From a virus: a stretch of 64,000 bases of DNA. The notes under the pieces are model-generated. The model made no database searches. It had not been told where the DNA came from and worked only from the letters and a program-made list of their open reading frames with translations. This document shows, in pieces, positions 48,901 to 57,188 of this stretch; position 1 is the first letter of the stretch; each line of letters begins with the position of its first letter. Where the stretch lies: the IMG/VR virus record IMGVR_UViG_3300031111_000010, positions 1-64,000 of that record, one strand, 5' to 3'. Made by a program: the position numbers and the translations under genes.

Positions 48901-50793
48901 ATCATCATCAGGCGAACCTGTACTAAATCTTCTCAAGTAATTATTTCCACCTTGATATTGTGGTTTTATAAAAACAAAATATCCATTATCAAAGTGAATT
49001 TCTATAGCCATTCCAGCAGCAAAATTATTATTAGTTACTAAATTTTTATAATCACATTGAATATCAAAATCACCACTTATCTTAAATTTTGAATCAATAT
49101 ATGCATTATCACCACCAGCATTATTTGAACCAGTTAAAGTAAATCTAGCAGCAGATGCACTTATTTTTACATCATAAGCTGTAGGTGAATAATCAGTAGT
49201 TATCGCTGTCCATCTATTAGGATTAAGATCATCACCATCTGCTCCTGAAAAATCATCACTTGCTGTTATGAAGCAAGAGCTTGAACTTGAGCTTGAAAGA
49301 GAACTACTACTACTTGAACTTGAGCTTGAAAGAGAACTACTAGAAGAATTACTTGAGCTTGAAAGAGAACTACTAGAAGAATTACTTGAGCTTGAAAGAG
49401 AACTACTACTCAAAGAAATACTTGAAGAACTGCTTGAATAACCATCACTTGGTGGTAAGAATCCTTCTGGTGGTGTATATTCTAATTGATATGTTCTTGA
49501 TCTAATTTTACATTTTTGTTTAATATCAGTATTAATAGCAAAAAATGCACTTGATCCTATAAATTCAGTTTCAGTATAAGATGGAGAACCAGAAACACCC
49601 GGAAGACCTGTATCCCATGTTCCATTTTTTCCAAACCAAATATCACCAGTACCCATATCCCATGCTATCATCATAACATCCGGTGCAGCCCAATTATGAT
49701 TATAGGTAAAATAAGTACCATCATGATATAATCTATTAAAATAATTTATAGTACCAACACCAACAGCACTTCCATCTTGTCCTATAAATCCATTATCTCT
49801 ATGATTACCATCCATTAAACCAAATCCCGGCCAATGAAATGAAGTAGAGCTTGCTTCTATCCATTCTAACTCTATATACCATTTACCAGTGGTAGTATAT
49901 CCAACAGTTCTCATTATATCATTATTTGATGTATTATTATGATGTATTTCTCTATCTTGATCAAAAAAATCATAATTTGATGCTGTTGTATATGTAGAAT
50001 CAAATCTGAATAAATCTAAAAATGTACTTGAAGATTCAGAACTTGAAGATTTAGAGCTTGAGCTTATCGATGAACTTGAAGAACTCAGGCTTGAGCTTGA
50101 GCTTGACATAGAACTTGAGCTTGAGCTTGAAGAAGAACTCAGGCTTGAGCTTGAGCTTGACAGAGAACTTGAGCTTGAGCTTGAAGAAGAACTCAGGCTT
50201 GAGCTTGATGATGATATCCAAGATCGACTACTAGATGATTGAGAACTTGAACTAAATTCAGCAGTCCATTCTGTATCCCTAATATAGAAGTAATCATAAT
50301 TAAAGTTTACAGTACTTTCTAATAGCATATCTCCTTCACGTTGAGAAAAGGATATCTCACCAATCTGCATAGGCCAAATATCTACAAAGATGATTTCTTT
50401 CACCATATTACCATAGTTATCAGTAATCACCATTGCAGCATCAACAGAATACTCACTATGATATTCAGCTATTTTATCATTGTTATTGTTGATAAACTGC
50501 ATCCATTTTCTCAGTAAATTCCAGTTAGCAAGATTTACATCTACAACAAAACTTACTAACCAAGGATCAAATTCCATAGGTGATAGAGCACGTTTAGATT
50601 TAGTTCCATGCCATCTAAGTTCTTCTACTGCTATTGAAACTGGTGGAACAATAGCTGAATGTATGTTCATAACAAAAGGATTATTAGCGGCTATAGTAGT
50701 CTCTGTGGGTATCTTAGGAAATATCAATTGATAATTCGTAGGAGTACTCTTATCTATGTTATTCAAATTTGATGTGCTACATACTATACTCAT
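45949..50793 (-). CDS. Tube-fold-anchored giant modular adhesin B, 1614 aa
   Basis: Residues 1-180: tail-tube-like domain. 181-256: poly-Ser. About 257-450: SPRY-like domain (G-K-W-Y-I-E-L, W-D-M-G-T-G-D-I-W-F-G-K-N-G-T-W). 451-512: poly-Ser. 513-705: ConA-like jelly roll. 706-755: poly-Ser. 757-850: DUF2341. 855-1055: LamG. Then a second DUF2341-ConA-LamG series to the end. Module borders repeat A-W-L-K-A-T-N-A-V-L-K-N-I. Carbohydrate binding is inferred from module types. Confidence 0.82.
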   Translation of the reverse strand: MSIVCSTSNLNNIDKSTPTNYQLIFPKIPTETTIAANNPFVMNIHSAIVPPVSIAVEELRWHGTKSKRALSPMEFDPWLVSFVVDVNLANWNLLRKWMQFINNNNDKIAEYHSEYSVDAAMVITDNYGNMVKEIIFVDIWPMQIGEISFSQREGDMLLESTVNFNYDYFYIRDTEWTAEFSSSSQSSSSRSWISSSSSSLSSSSSSSSSSLSSSSSSLSSSSSSSSSSMSSSSSSLSSSSSSISSSSKSSSSESSSTFLDLFRFDSTYTTASNYDFFDQDREIHHNNTSNNDIMRTVGYTTTGKWYIELEWIEASSTSFHWPGFGLMDGNHRDNGFIGQDGSAVGVGTINYFNRLYHDGTYFTYNHNWAAPDVMMIAWDMGTGDIWFGKNGTWDTGLPGVSGSPSYTETEFIGSSAFFAINTDIKQKCKIRSRTYQLEYTPPEGFLPPSDGYSSSSSSISLSSSSLSSSSNSSSSSLSSSSNSSSSSLSSSSSSSSSSLSSSSSSSCFITASDDFSGADGDDLNPNRWTAITTDYSPTAYDVKISASAARFTLTGSNNAGGDNAYIDSKFKISGDFDIQCDYKNLVTNNNFAAGMAIEIHFDNGYFVFIKPQYQGGNNYLRRFSTGSPDDDTYGRTNDYGRLRITRSGSTVSVYYDNANSGSWSSAGSKTMTTDDCFVRFLMYDYNAGDNNRCDIDNFIVNSGTVICPSVSSSSSSSSSSLSSSSSSSSLSSSSSSSSSSLSSSSSSSTTPPLYYTIDSNNIDENLIDFPVGIILPSDFTSANSYENLHVTSGGTELFTEVESWETSGTIWTKVPFIPSGHDINLKLEYGSNNSYIGSTGTSAAQNVWNSGFEMVYHMNQDPTDASKVVLDSTSHERHCTTYGSMTSGDLVDGVFGKAIDFDGSNDYMGTDTDVNVLDLQGDEKHSFEAFVLGERDNDRGVIIGNYRNSSVGAINFEFTDSQQFRVYLREGSSDVKDYTADIILEDDEFYYLAHTYDGSGASEILKLFVSGIEDTVTKNNDDTLGSGSLQNDYSLKIGKDNRDNPSSIWFNGQIGEVRISSITRSAAWLKATNAVLKNILLTEGSSSSQSSSSSSSTTPPLYYTIDSSKIDATLTNFPVRIVLPSTIVSATETTDWKYLHITVDDVECYTEVEEWNPTNDLGILHARIPSASSSEDTTIKVVFGEENNYERVITSPEVFDDFTGEDGSSPDSAKWTKTVSVGSDYLSIQNNKLEYNSLGDDANHKTQIDSNFILSGAFDIQIDFDIISLTTPDDGFHHLPIFRLLDAGSQIGLINMQKSSDGDQEYRVYGTDRTETSLWTAHTTGKLRLTRNSSGLITAYYWGVTDEWVWGSGNTDGISLVTSNSNDLTVQLFFEQENNGVVDVTLDNFTINSCDGITGYIGETGEIAAQGVWDEDYEAVWHLVEDATDSTVNAHDGTLHGTPVFSREDGYAHIHFDGVNDYISEDFSISGDFTLDFLYNRQELPPTFVASICRNASGNSYQGIAFHANVKIYVDLDSGGSSTNYEDADIVVGEWTHFIVKRTSSTLTIYNNGEVLLESSTDTDSVLFQVYGYRPVYGDKHEWLMSEFRLSLAGRSDAYAKAVSHNIMGDLLTL
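47541..47603 (-). repeat. Module-border repeat, copy 1
   Basis: Encodes A-W-L-K-A-T-N-A-V-L-K-N-I-L-L-T-E-G-S. Nearly identical DNA at about 50833 and 51836, in the neighbouring adhesin. Likely recombination points for domain shuffling. Confidence 0.8.
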
Positions 50794-50798
50794 AATCT

Positions 50799-50806
50799 TA
50801 TTTATC
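50799..50806 (-). promoter_or_regulatory. Variant late promoter GATAAATA abutting start codon
   Basis: Same A-A-A-T-A-A-G-A-T-T-A-T-G context as the adhesin A promoter, with G in place of the first T. Weaker or decayed. Confidence 0.5.
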
Positions 50807-53168
50807 CTGAACTTGAACTTGAACTTGAACTACTTCCTTCTGTTAATAGTATATTTTTCAATACTGCATTTGTAGCTTTTAACCATGCAGCAGATCGGGC
50901 AATATTAGAAATACGAACTTCCTCTACTTCTCCTGCTCTATATCCAATTGTTGAGTCTGGTGTTCCACCAATACCAATGGTATCAATACCTGTAGGCCAA
51001 GCATCTCCACCAGTATCCTCTTGCTCTGTTCCTCCATTAGTATATAATTTTCTACTCGTAGAAGTAACTAACGCTGAAGCTAAATAAGCAAATTCTCCTG
51101 CATCAAGACTTACTGTTCCATTTAAAAGAGTAGTACCAGTCGAGTAAAAATTTAATCTTCCAATGTTTCCATACATATTAAGTAATACCATTTGATCTGG
51201 TTCACTAACATCTCCAATTCCAACTGACGGATTGTTATTTGATGCTGCTGTAATAGTAGCACGACCAGCACATTCTAAGGTAGCAGGGTAATCTGTTAAA
51301 CCAGAAACACTTGCAGTAACAATATCGTTGTTACCATCAAAATCTATTGCTTTACCAAATACTCCATCTATCAAATCATCTGAAGTCATTGATCCATTAA
51401 ATGATCCATTATGTAAATTAGAAGTACTATCTAATAATGTTCCACCAGTTGGATTTTGACTCATATGATATACAGCTACAAAGTTCTCATCCCATACTGT
51501 CTGTGCAGCACTTGTACCCGTAGAACCAATATAAGAATTATTACTATTATATTCTAATGTCAGTACTGTATCTCTGTTTGCTGGTATCCAAGGAACTTTA
51601 GTCCATATTGTTCCAGATGTTTCCCATGTATCTACTTCAGTATAAAGTTCATTACCACCTGATACAGTAACATGTAAATTCTCATATGAATTAGCACTTG
51701 TAAAATCAGATGGAAGTATTATACCTACTGGAAAATCTATTAAGTTCTCATCAATCTTACTACTATCTATTGTGTAATATAGTGGTGGTGTAGTACTACT
51801 TGAACTTGAACTTGAAGTAGAAGAACTTGAACTACTTCCTTCTGTTAATAGTATATTTTTCAATACTGCATTTGTAGCTTTTAACCATGCTGATGATCTT
51901 TGTATATTAGAAACTCTTACTTCTCCTATTTGACAATTTAGATAATCAACAGAGAAATAATTATCTGGTACTTTCGCTAATAATGGAGGACTAAAATCAG
52001 CAGTTCCATTAGGAGCAGAGATAGAATCTGTGTCATCATTTTTGTATATATTAAAAGTACCATTTACTTCATATGATGCAGCAAAGTATTCAAATACATC
52101 AAGATTGACAGGACTAATAGTTAAAATTACTTCATTACCATCTACACCAAATCTATAATCCCATGAACTACCATTATTGAAATTATAAATTCTAAGTCTA
52201 TCTGAAAAATCTGATCTATCGGAAACAAAAATAGGAGCATAATTATTACTACCACCTAAAACATCTATTAAAGTAAATACTTCAACTGTTCCTATGGTAT
52301 TATCCATTACATCTGGCATACTTATATAATCATTACTACCATCAAAATCTATTGCTTTACCAAATACTCCATCTACTAAATCACCAGAAGTCATAGAACC
52401 ATGGGTATCACCATGATTTCCATTAACTGTGGAATCTAAAATTGTATCTGTTCCATCGGTTGGGTCTTGACTCATATGATATACAGCTACAAAGTTCTCA
52501 TTCCATACATTCTGTGCAGCAACTTCTCCTGTTTGACTTATATTCCAAGGAACAATAACATCACAAGAATTTATAGCAAAATTATCAAAGGTATAAACTA
52601 ATGGTGTTGCTGAAGTAGAATTACGATATGCCATAAATCCTACATAAACATCGTCTTCTATCCAAGTATGTGCTGAACCTATTTGTGACCATGAACCATC
52701 TTCTTCATTTTTATAATAAGCTGATACTTGATTTCCTACTCGTTTAATTCTAAATTTATTAGTATAAGGATTCGATTTGCTACTTATATTAACTTCATCC
52801 CAAGAATCATTACTACCAGCATCATCATATCTGAAATAAGCATAGGGGGTTCCCGATCTATTTATTAGTCCTACAAAACCCCATTCAGAAGTATTATTGT
52901 CTTTATTCGGAGAAATATAAACTCCACCTTGTTGAATACTTACTACTTGACCTGTAACAGTTACAAAGTCAAACTCTATTTCAAAATCACCTTTAATTAT
53001 TCTATTGAGAGTTTTATAATGATTTCCGCTATTACCTGATGAAATGGTCATTTGTGCTTCATTATCATCTATAACAGTAGAACCTGTTCCACTATTACCA
53101 GCAGCATCATACCACCATTCTTTTGAGAAATCATCTCCATTTGTTCCTGTAAAATCATCAATTATCAT
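50802..53168 (-). CDS. Adhesin C, unanchored second half, 788 aa
   Basis: Begins directly in a ConA-like domain (I-I-D-D-F-T-G-T-N-G-D-D-F) with no tube-like anchor. Order: ConA (1-205), LamG (215-420), short poly-Ser, DUF2341 (438-540), LamG (545-765), poly-Ser end. Its ATG overlaps the stop of the 624-aa gene (ATGA) behind AAAGGA. In adhesin B the same junction (Y-E-R-V-I-T-S-P-E-V-F-D-D-F-T-G) is continuous, so this looks like a gene split. Confidence 0.78.
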   Translation of the reverse strand: MIIDDFTGTNGDDFSKEWWYDAAGNSGTGSTVIDDNEAQMTISSGNSGNHYKTLNRIIKGDFEIEFDFVTVTGQVVSIQQGGVYISPNKDNNTSEWGFVGLINRSGTPYAYFRYDDAGSNDSWDEVNISSKSNPYTNKFRIKRVGNQVSAYYKNEEDGSWSQIGSAHTWIEDDVYVGFMAYRNSTSATPLVYTFDNFAINSCDVIVPWNISQTGEVAAQNVWNENFVAVYHMSQDPTDGTDTILDSTVNGNHGDTHGSMTSGDLVDGVFGKAIDFDGSNDYISMPDVMDNTIGTVEVFTLIDVLGGSNNYAPIFVSDRSDFSDRLRIYNFNNGSSWDYRFGVDGNEVILTISPVNLDVFEYFAASYEVNGTFNIYKNDDTDSISAPNGTADFSPPLLAKVPDNYFSVDYLNCQIGEVRVSNIQRSSAWLKATNAVLKNILLTEGSSSSSSTSSSSSSSTTPPLYYTIDSSKIDENLIDFPVGIILPSDFTSANSYENLHVTVSGGNELYTEVDTWETSGTIWTKVPWIPANRDTVLTLEYNSNNSYIGSTGTSAAQTVWDENFVAVYHMSQNPTGGTLLDSTSNLHNGSFNGSMTSDDLIDGVFGKAIDFDGNNDIVTASVSGLTDYPATLECAGRATITAASNNNPSVGIGDVSEPDQMVLLNMYGNIGRLNFYSTGTTLLNGTVSLDAGEFAYLASALVTSTSRKLYTNGGTEQEDTGGDAWPTGIDTIGIGGTPDSTIGYRAGEVEEVRISNIARSAAWLKATNAVLKNILLTEGSSSSSSSSSG
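50833..50890 (-). repeat. Module-border repeat, copy 2
   Basis: Same 50-60 bp border element as at 47541, at the 3' end of adhesin C. Confidence 0.75.
51836..51893 (-). repeat. Module-border repeat, copy 3
   Basis: Same border element inside adhesin C, between its two module series. Confidence 0.75.
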
Positions 53169-55039
53169 TCGGTTATTTCCTTTGAATAATTATTGCTACC
53201 ATATTCCAATTTCAATACTGTATCACTTGCAGATGGAATAAATGGTACTTTAGTCCAAATTACTGCTCTATCATTAGAAGGTTCCCATACATCTACTTCA
53301 GTATAAAGTTCTGTATTACCACCTGACACTGTAACATGTAGATTTTGCCATCCAGAAGTAGGTTGACTTGAAATAAATCCTGTACCTGAAACATTAATAC
53401 CTACTGGAAAATTTGTTAAGTTCTCATCAATTTTACTACTATCTATTGTATAGTAAAGTGTTGATATAGTAGAAGTAGAAGCAGAACTTACACTTGAACT
53501 TGAAGATTCTGAGCTTGAACTACTCACTGAACTTGAAGATTCTGAGCTTGAACTACTTACTGAACTTGAAGATTCTGAGCTTGAACTTGAATAACTTGAA
53601 CTTGAATAACTTGAACTTGAACTTGAGCTTGAAAGAGAACTTGAAGATTCACTTGAGCTTGAACTTGAGCTTGAACTTGAAAGAGAACTTGAAGATTCAC
53701 TTGAGCTTGAACTTGAAAGAGAACTTGAAGATTCACTTGAGCTTGAACTTGAAAGAGAACTTGAAGATTCACTTGAGCTTGATTGACTTGAGCTTGAAAT
53801 ATTATAATATTCTATTTCACAAGGATAAATTAAAACACCACCACCTTCTGTTGTTGATGTTGCTCCCCACTTATTATCACCACCATAATAACGACTTGTA
53901 TCATTTCTTAATTTAAACCATCTTGCAGTCTGTGGTGTATCGAAGTCTACTCTAAATGCAAATTCATATCCAGTTCCTAAAACTGAAGGTGAATGAATTG
54001 GTGGTTTAATCCATGTATCAATCCATTCCCATGTTATTCCATCATCTGATTTATATGCACCAACTACTCCACTATCATTATCAACCCATGCATCATAAAT
54101 ACGACTTGATGATGATGTTCTAAACCAGAAAATAATACCATTGATTGTCATTGGTTCTGTTGTAGCCACCCAAAATGACGTATTATAACCAACATAATCA
54201 TTATCTGCTACTGCATATATATTACCATCTATTAGTCCGGGATATGATGCTGAGTTTTCTGTTACAAGAGGATTAGGATTCCATCCACTCCATGCACCTA
54301 CAAGATACGTCGAAGAAGAACTTGATTTTGATGAACTTGATTTTGATGAACTTGAGCTTGAACTTGAAAGAGAACTTGAAGATTCACTTGAGCTTGAACT
54401 TGAGCTTGAAGAACTCAGGCTTGAACTTGAGCTTGAAGAACTCAGGCTTGAACTTGATGATGATGTCCAAGATTTAGAAGAAGAAGATCGAGAAGAAGAA
54501 CTAAATTCAGCAGTCCAAGCTGTACTTCTCACATAGAAATAATCATATTCAAAGGTGACCATACTTTCTAATACAATATCACCTTCTCTTTGTGACATTC
54601 CAATTTCTGCTAACTGAGTAGGCCAAATATCAACAAACACTATTTCCATAACAGGTTTTTTATAGTTGTTCGTAATTATCATTGATGCATCAACTGAATA
54701 TTCTTTATGATATTCAGCTATTTTATCACAATTATTATTGATATAACTCATCCACCTGAATAATAAACTCCAATTATCCAATCGTGAATCAACAACAAAG
54801 TTAACCATCCAACTTTCAAATTCTAATGGGTTTAAGTCATACTTGACTTTATTACCTTGCCAACTTATCTCATTAACCCCTATATTCAAGGATGGAATAA
54901 CAGCAGAGAAGATATTCATTACGAAAGGATTGTTAGACGCAATACTACTTTCAGTTGGTATCAGGGGAAATACCAACTGAAAATTTGTAGGTGTGGCCTT
55001 GTCTATATTATTAAGGTTGGATGTATTGCATACTATCAT
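53165..55039 (-). CDS. Tube-fold-anchored adhesin D (first half), 624 aa
   Basis: Residues 1-179: tail-tube-like domain (V-D-I-W-P-T-Q-L-A-E-I-G-M-S-Q, F-E-Y-D-Y-F-Y-V). 180-245: poly-Ser. About 246-425: discoidin-like (F5/8 C-type) domain with P-G-L-I-D-G-N and A-R-W-F-K-L-R. 430-525: long poly-Ser with E/Y/L interruptions. 530-624: DUF2341, cut short at the stop. Adhesin C continues the architecture. Start is leaderless-type. Confidence 0.8.
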   Translation of the reverse strand: MIVCNTSNLNNIDKATPTNFQLVFPLIPTESSIASNNPFVMNIFSAVIPSLNIGVNEISWQGNKVKYDLNPLEFESWMVNFVVDSRLDNWSLLFRWMSYINNNCDKIAEYHKEYSVDASMIITNNYKKPVMEIVFVDIWPTQLAEIGMSQREGDIVLESMVTFEYDYFYVRSTAWTAEFSSSSRSSSSKSWTSSSSSSLSSSSSSSSLSSSSSSSSSSESSSSLSSSSSSSSKSSSSKSSSSSTYLVGAWSGWNPNPLVTENSASYPGLIDGNIYAVADNDYVGYNTSFWVATTEPMTINGIIFWFRTSSSSRIYDAWVDNDSGVVGAYKSDDGITWEWIDTWIKPPIHSPSVLGTGYEFAFRVDFDTPQTARWFKLRNDTSRYYGGDNKWGATSTTEGGGVLIYPCEIEYYNISSSSQSSSSESSSSLSSSSSSESSSSLSSSSSSESSSSLSSSSSSSSSSESSSSLSSSSSSSSYSSSSYSSSSSESSSSVSSSSSESSSSVSSSSSESSSSSVSSASTSTISTLYYTIDSSKIDENLTNFPVGINVSGTGFISSQPTSGWQNLHVTVSGGNTELYTEVDVWEPSNDRAVIWTKVPFIPSASDTVLKLEYGSNNYSKEITE

Positions 55040-55044
55040 ACATT

Positions 55045-55052
55045 TATTTATA
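55045..55052 (-). promoter_or_regulatory. Late promoter TATAAATA abutting start codon
   Basis: Five bases before the ATG at 55039; third adhesin gene with this arrangement. Confidence 0.7.
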
Positions 55053-55076
55053 CATTTTTAGTTGGTTTGAGATTAT

Positions 55077-55934
55077 TTACGGTGTGATTTTTCTCACTCC
55101 ATTAGGAATATATGAACCACTTGTACTTCCATATGGTTCAAATAAATTATATTTTATCATCGCATCATCTACTGTACCACCTGATGGTATACTTCCTTTA
55201 ATTTCATATGTAATACCTCTTGATGCTGGTGTTCCTGATGCACCAGAAGTAAAGGTTGATCCAGTATCACCTTGATTAACATATGTTCTAAAGGATTGAG
55301 CATCAGTAAAATAACTACCATAAATTTTTTGAATCAAACCAACATCTGATGATGGTTTAAAGAACCAAGTCTGAACTTCAAAATCCAATGTATAGTTAAT
55401 TACTCTATACTCAAGGTCTGCCATTTCATGTGATATTTCTGGTGTAGCTGATCTAAAGATAATCTTAGTATCAAATGCTATATCAAGATCATCTATATAA
55501 ATTCTCACAAAGATATGTGGACAAAAGAATGGTAAGATTTGTTCCATTATCTGATCTATGTCAGTCATATGCAATGCCCATATATTCATTGTGAAGGTAA
55601 GGTTATATGGACATGGATGGAGAAATTGTGATACTGATCCTTGTACTATATTATCACAGTTAGCAGTAAAGGCATGAAAACTGTTTACCTTTCTATCAGC
55701 AGCATAATCGATAGCACTAATATATGCTGTGATCATAGGCAACATTTCATCATCTTTTCTCTCATCAAACCAGTAGTATACTTTTTCTTTCACAGAATGT
55801 TTGATAGGAACTTTTATCCATCTATCAATAGTTCTTCCATCATCTGAATATCTTGCAATTTTTATATCGTTAAAAGCGTCAAAAAATTGTATAATCGTTT
55901 TTCTGAACACATTAAAAAAGAAATATGTTTTCAT
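55077..55934 (-). CDS. Tail terminator/completion protein, T4 gp15-like, 285 aa
   Basis: I-K-V-P-I-K-H-S-V-K-E-K (residues 42-53), M-E-Q-I-L-P-F-F-C-P-H and Y-T-L-D-F-E-V-Q-T-W-F-F-K-P parallel T4 gp15 (I-R-V-P-I-T-Y-A-S-K-E, V-E-Q-I-L-P-Y-F-Q-P-H, W-S-L-T-F-E-V-N-G-W-M-Y-P). Caps the tail for joining to the neck. Gly/Ser-rich C-terminal extension. ATGA overlap upstream. Confidence 0.88.
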   Translation of the reverse strand: MKTYFFFNVFRKTIIQFFDAFNDIKIARYSDDGRTIDRWIKVPIKHSVKEKVYYWFDERKDDEMLPMITAYISAIDYAADRKVNSFHAFTANCDNIVQGSVSQFLHPCPYNLTFTMNIWALHMTDIDQIMEQILPFFCPHIFVRIYIDDLDIAFDTKIIFRSATPEISHEMADLEYRVINYTLDFEVQTWFFKPSSDVGLIQKIYGSYFTDAQSFRTYVNQGDTGSTFTSGASGTPASRGITYEIKGSIPSGGTVDDAMIKYNLFEPYGSTSGSYIPNGVRKITP

Positions 55935-56446
55935 CTAACTGTTCTCTCCACTATGACTTCAACGCCACGTTTAGTTTTAAATCCTTTTTTTCTCAAGATT
56001 GTTATAGGAACAATAACAGCAGTTCCTTTTAAATTTTTATTAGAAACACTTCCTATTGTTCCACCTTGTTTATAATCTTGATGTAAAGCTATTGCTAAAT
56101 TTATATTTGTACTTTTACTTTTTATTGTATATTCGATATTATTAGGTGGTATATTATTTTTATCTACACCTTTCTTCTTGGCAGTATTATTAGCAACAGC
56201 CTGAATGTCTTTCTTTAATGTACTTCCCATTTTACTCACAAAAGCATTCATTACAAAATCTAATTCATCTGCCGTAATAGGTGGTTTATTTTCTGATCTG
56301 TTTACTCTAAAGTCTCTCTTTCCCATATGACTTGAGAATTCAAATGCAGTCAATCCCATTGGTTTCAGTTTAGCAAACCATTTATTCTCAAATGCTTTTA
56401 TTTCTCCCATTGAAACGTCTTCTTTTAAATAATTTTTAAATCTCAT
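55931..56446 (-). CDS. Leader-bearing paralog of the 17.6-kb protein, 171 aa
   Basis: M-R-F-K-N-Y-L-K-E-D leader, chosen as start because GGGAGAATAT precedes it (56446). The body matches the 17625-18053 product. Basic C-terminus. Encoded between gp14- and gp15-like genes, so likely a virion form of a protein also made inside the cell. Confidence 0.75.
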   Translation of the reverse strand: MRFKNYLKEDVSMGEIKAFENKWFAKLKPMGLTAFEFSSHMGKRDFRVNRSENKPPITADELDFVMNAFVSKMGSTLKKDIQAVANNTAKKKGVDKNNIPPNNIEYTIKSKSTNINLAIALHQDYKQGGTIGSVSNKNLKGTAVIVPITILRKKGFKTKRGVEVIVERTVR

Positions 56447-56521
56447 ATATTCTCCCAAAGGATAGAGGCGAATGCAGTTCGATATGTTCTCACATATCAT
56501 AGACAATTACTAATGTCCCTT

Positions 56522-56529
56522 CATTTATA
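56522..56529 (-). promoter_or_regulatory. Variant late promoter TATAAATG
   Basis: One mismatch to the octamer, 75 bases upstream of the leader-bearing paralog and just after the gp14-like stop. Confidence 0.45.
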
Positions 56530-56540
56530 CTATTTCTTTA

Positions 56541-57188
56541 CTAAAATCCATAAACACTACTATCATAACTATCTCCATAATCAAATATATCATCACTTTC
56601 ATCCTCTATCTCATCGTTATCACCAAATGCTGTCAGTGGTTCAGAAGTAGTATCCAAAATTCTATTTGGATCAGTCGGTTCTCTGGTGAATCTTGAAATT
56701 TCTCTTGCAGAGTCAGACTCATCTGAATATCTGTAAGGTTTAAGAACAAAACCCCATATCATCTTTTTTAGCTGGAATATCTTTTCTTCCTCATGAACAT
56801 CAGCTATTTCATATGCTCTATCATTCCATACCGTAATAATAGCATCTCCGGGTTTAGGATGATAACCTGCTGATACATCTCTTGAGAATGTAAATTTAGG
56901 TAGACTTGTAAAAGATATTTCTTCTTCTGAATTGATACCAAATCCAGTAGTCAATGTAGGTTCTTCTGTAGGTTCATATATAAGTTTAGTTTCAAATGGT
57001 CCTTCATATTTAGACTGAACACTTTCACCATATAGATAATCCCTATGAATTTCTTTTCTTATATAATACTTACAATAGATACCTGATATATCGGTAAATT
57101 CAGATATTACTGATTGGAATAGTTCATGCTCTACATTGTCTTGTAGATGATGCATATCCCATAAAGGTTTTGTTGTATTGATACCCAT
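56541..57188 (-). CDS. Neck protein, T4 gp14-like, 215 aa
   Basis: G-I-Y-C-K-Y-Y-I-R-K-E with D-Y-L-Y-G-E (residues 36-55) and the strand run K-P-G-D-A-I-I-T-V-W-N-D-R-A-Y-E-I follow T4 gp14 (Y-Y-V-P-R-E, D-L-I-F-G-E, K-E-G-D-L-I-Y). Acidic C-terminus. Head-completion ring joining head and tail. Confidence 0.82.
   Translation of the reverse strand: MGINTTKPLWDMHHLQDNVEHELFQSVISEFTDISGIYCKYYIRKEIHRDYLYGESVQSKYEGPFETKLIYEPTEEPTLTTGFGINSEEEISFTSLPKFTFSRDVSAGYHPKPGDAIITVWNDRAYEIADVHEEEKIFQLKKMIWGFVLKPYRYSDESDSAREISRFTREPTDPNRILDTTSEPLTAFGDNDEIEDESDDIFDYGDSYDSSVYGF

Noticed and set aside
53494-53916. Plus-strand frame rich in Asn/Leu/Lys opposite the adhesin poly-Ser tracts
   Set aside because: Antisense shadow of TCA/AGY hexamer repeats; no ribosome site or promoter.
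43411-55039. Poly-serine hexamer arrays as CRISPR or VNTR elements
   Set aside because: No spacers between repeats; the arrays are in-frame linkers inside adhesin genes.
42499-55039. Diversity-generating retroelement acting on the adhesins
   Set aside because: No reverse transcriptase, template/variable repeat pair or A-biased substitutions seen in the window.
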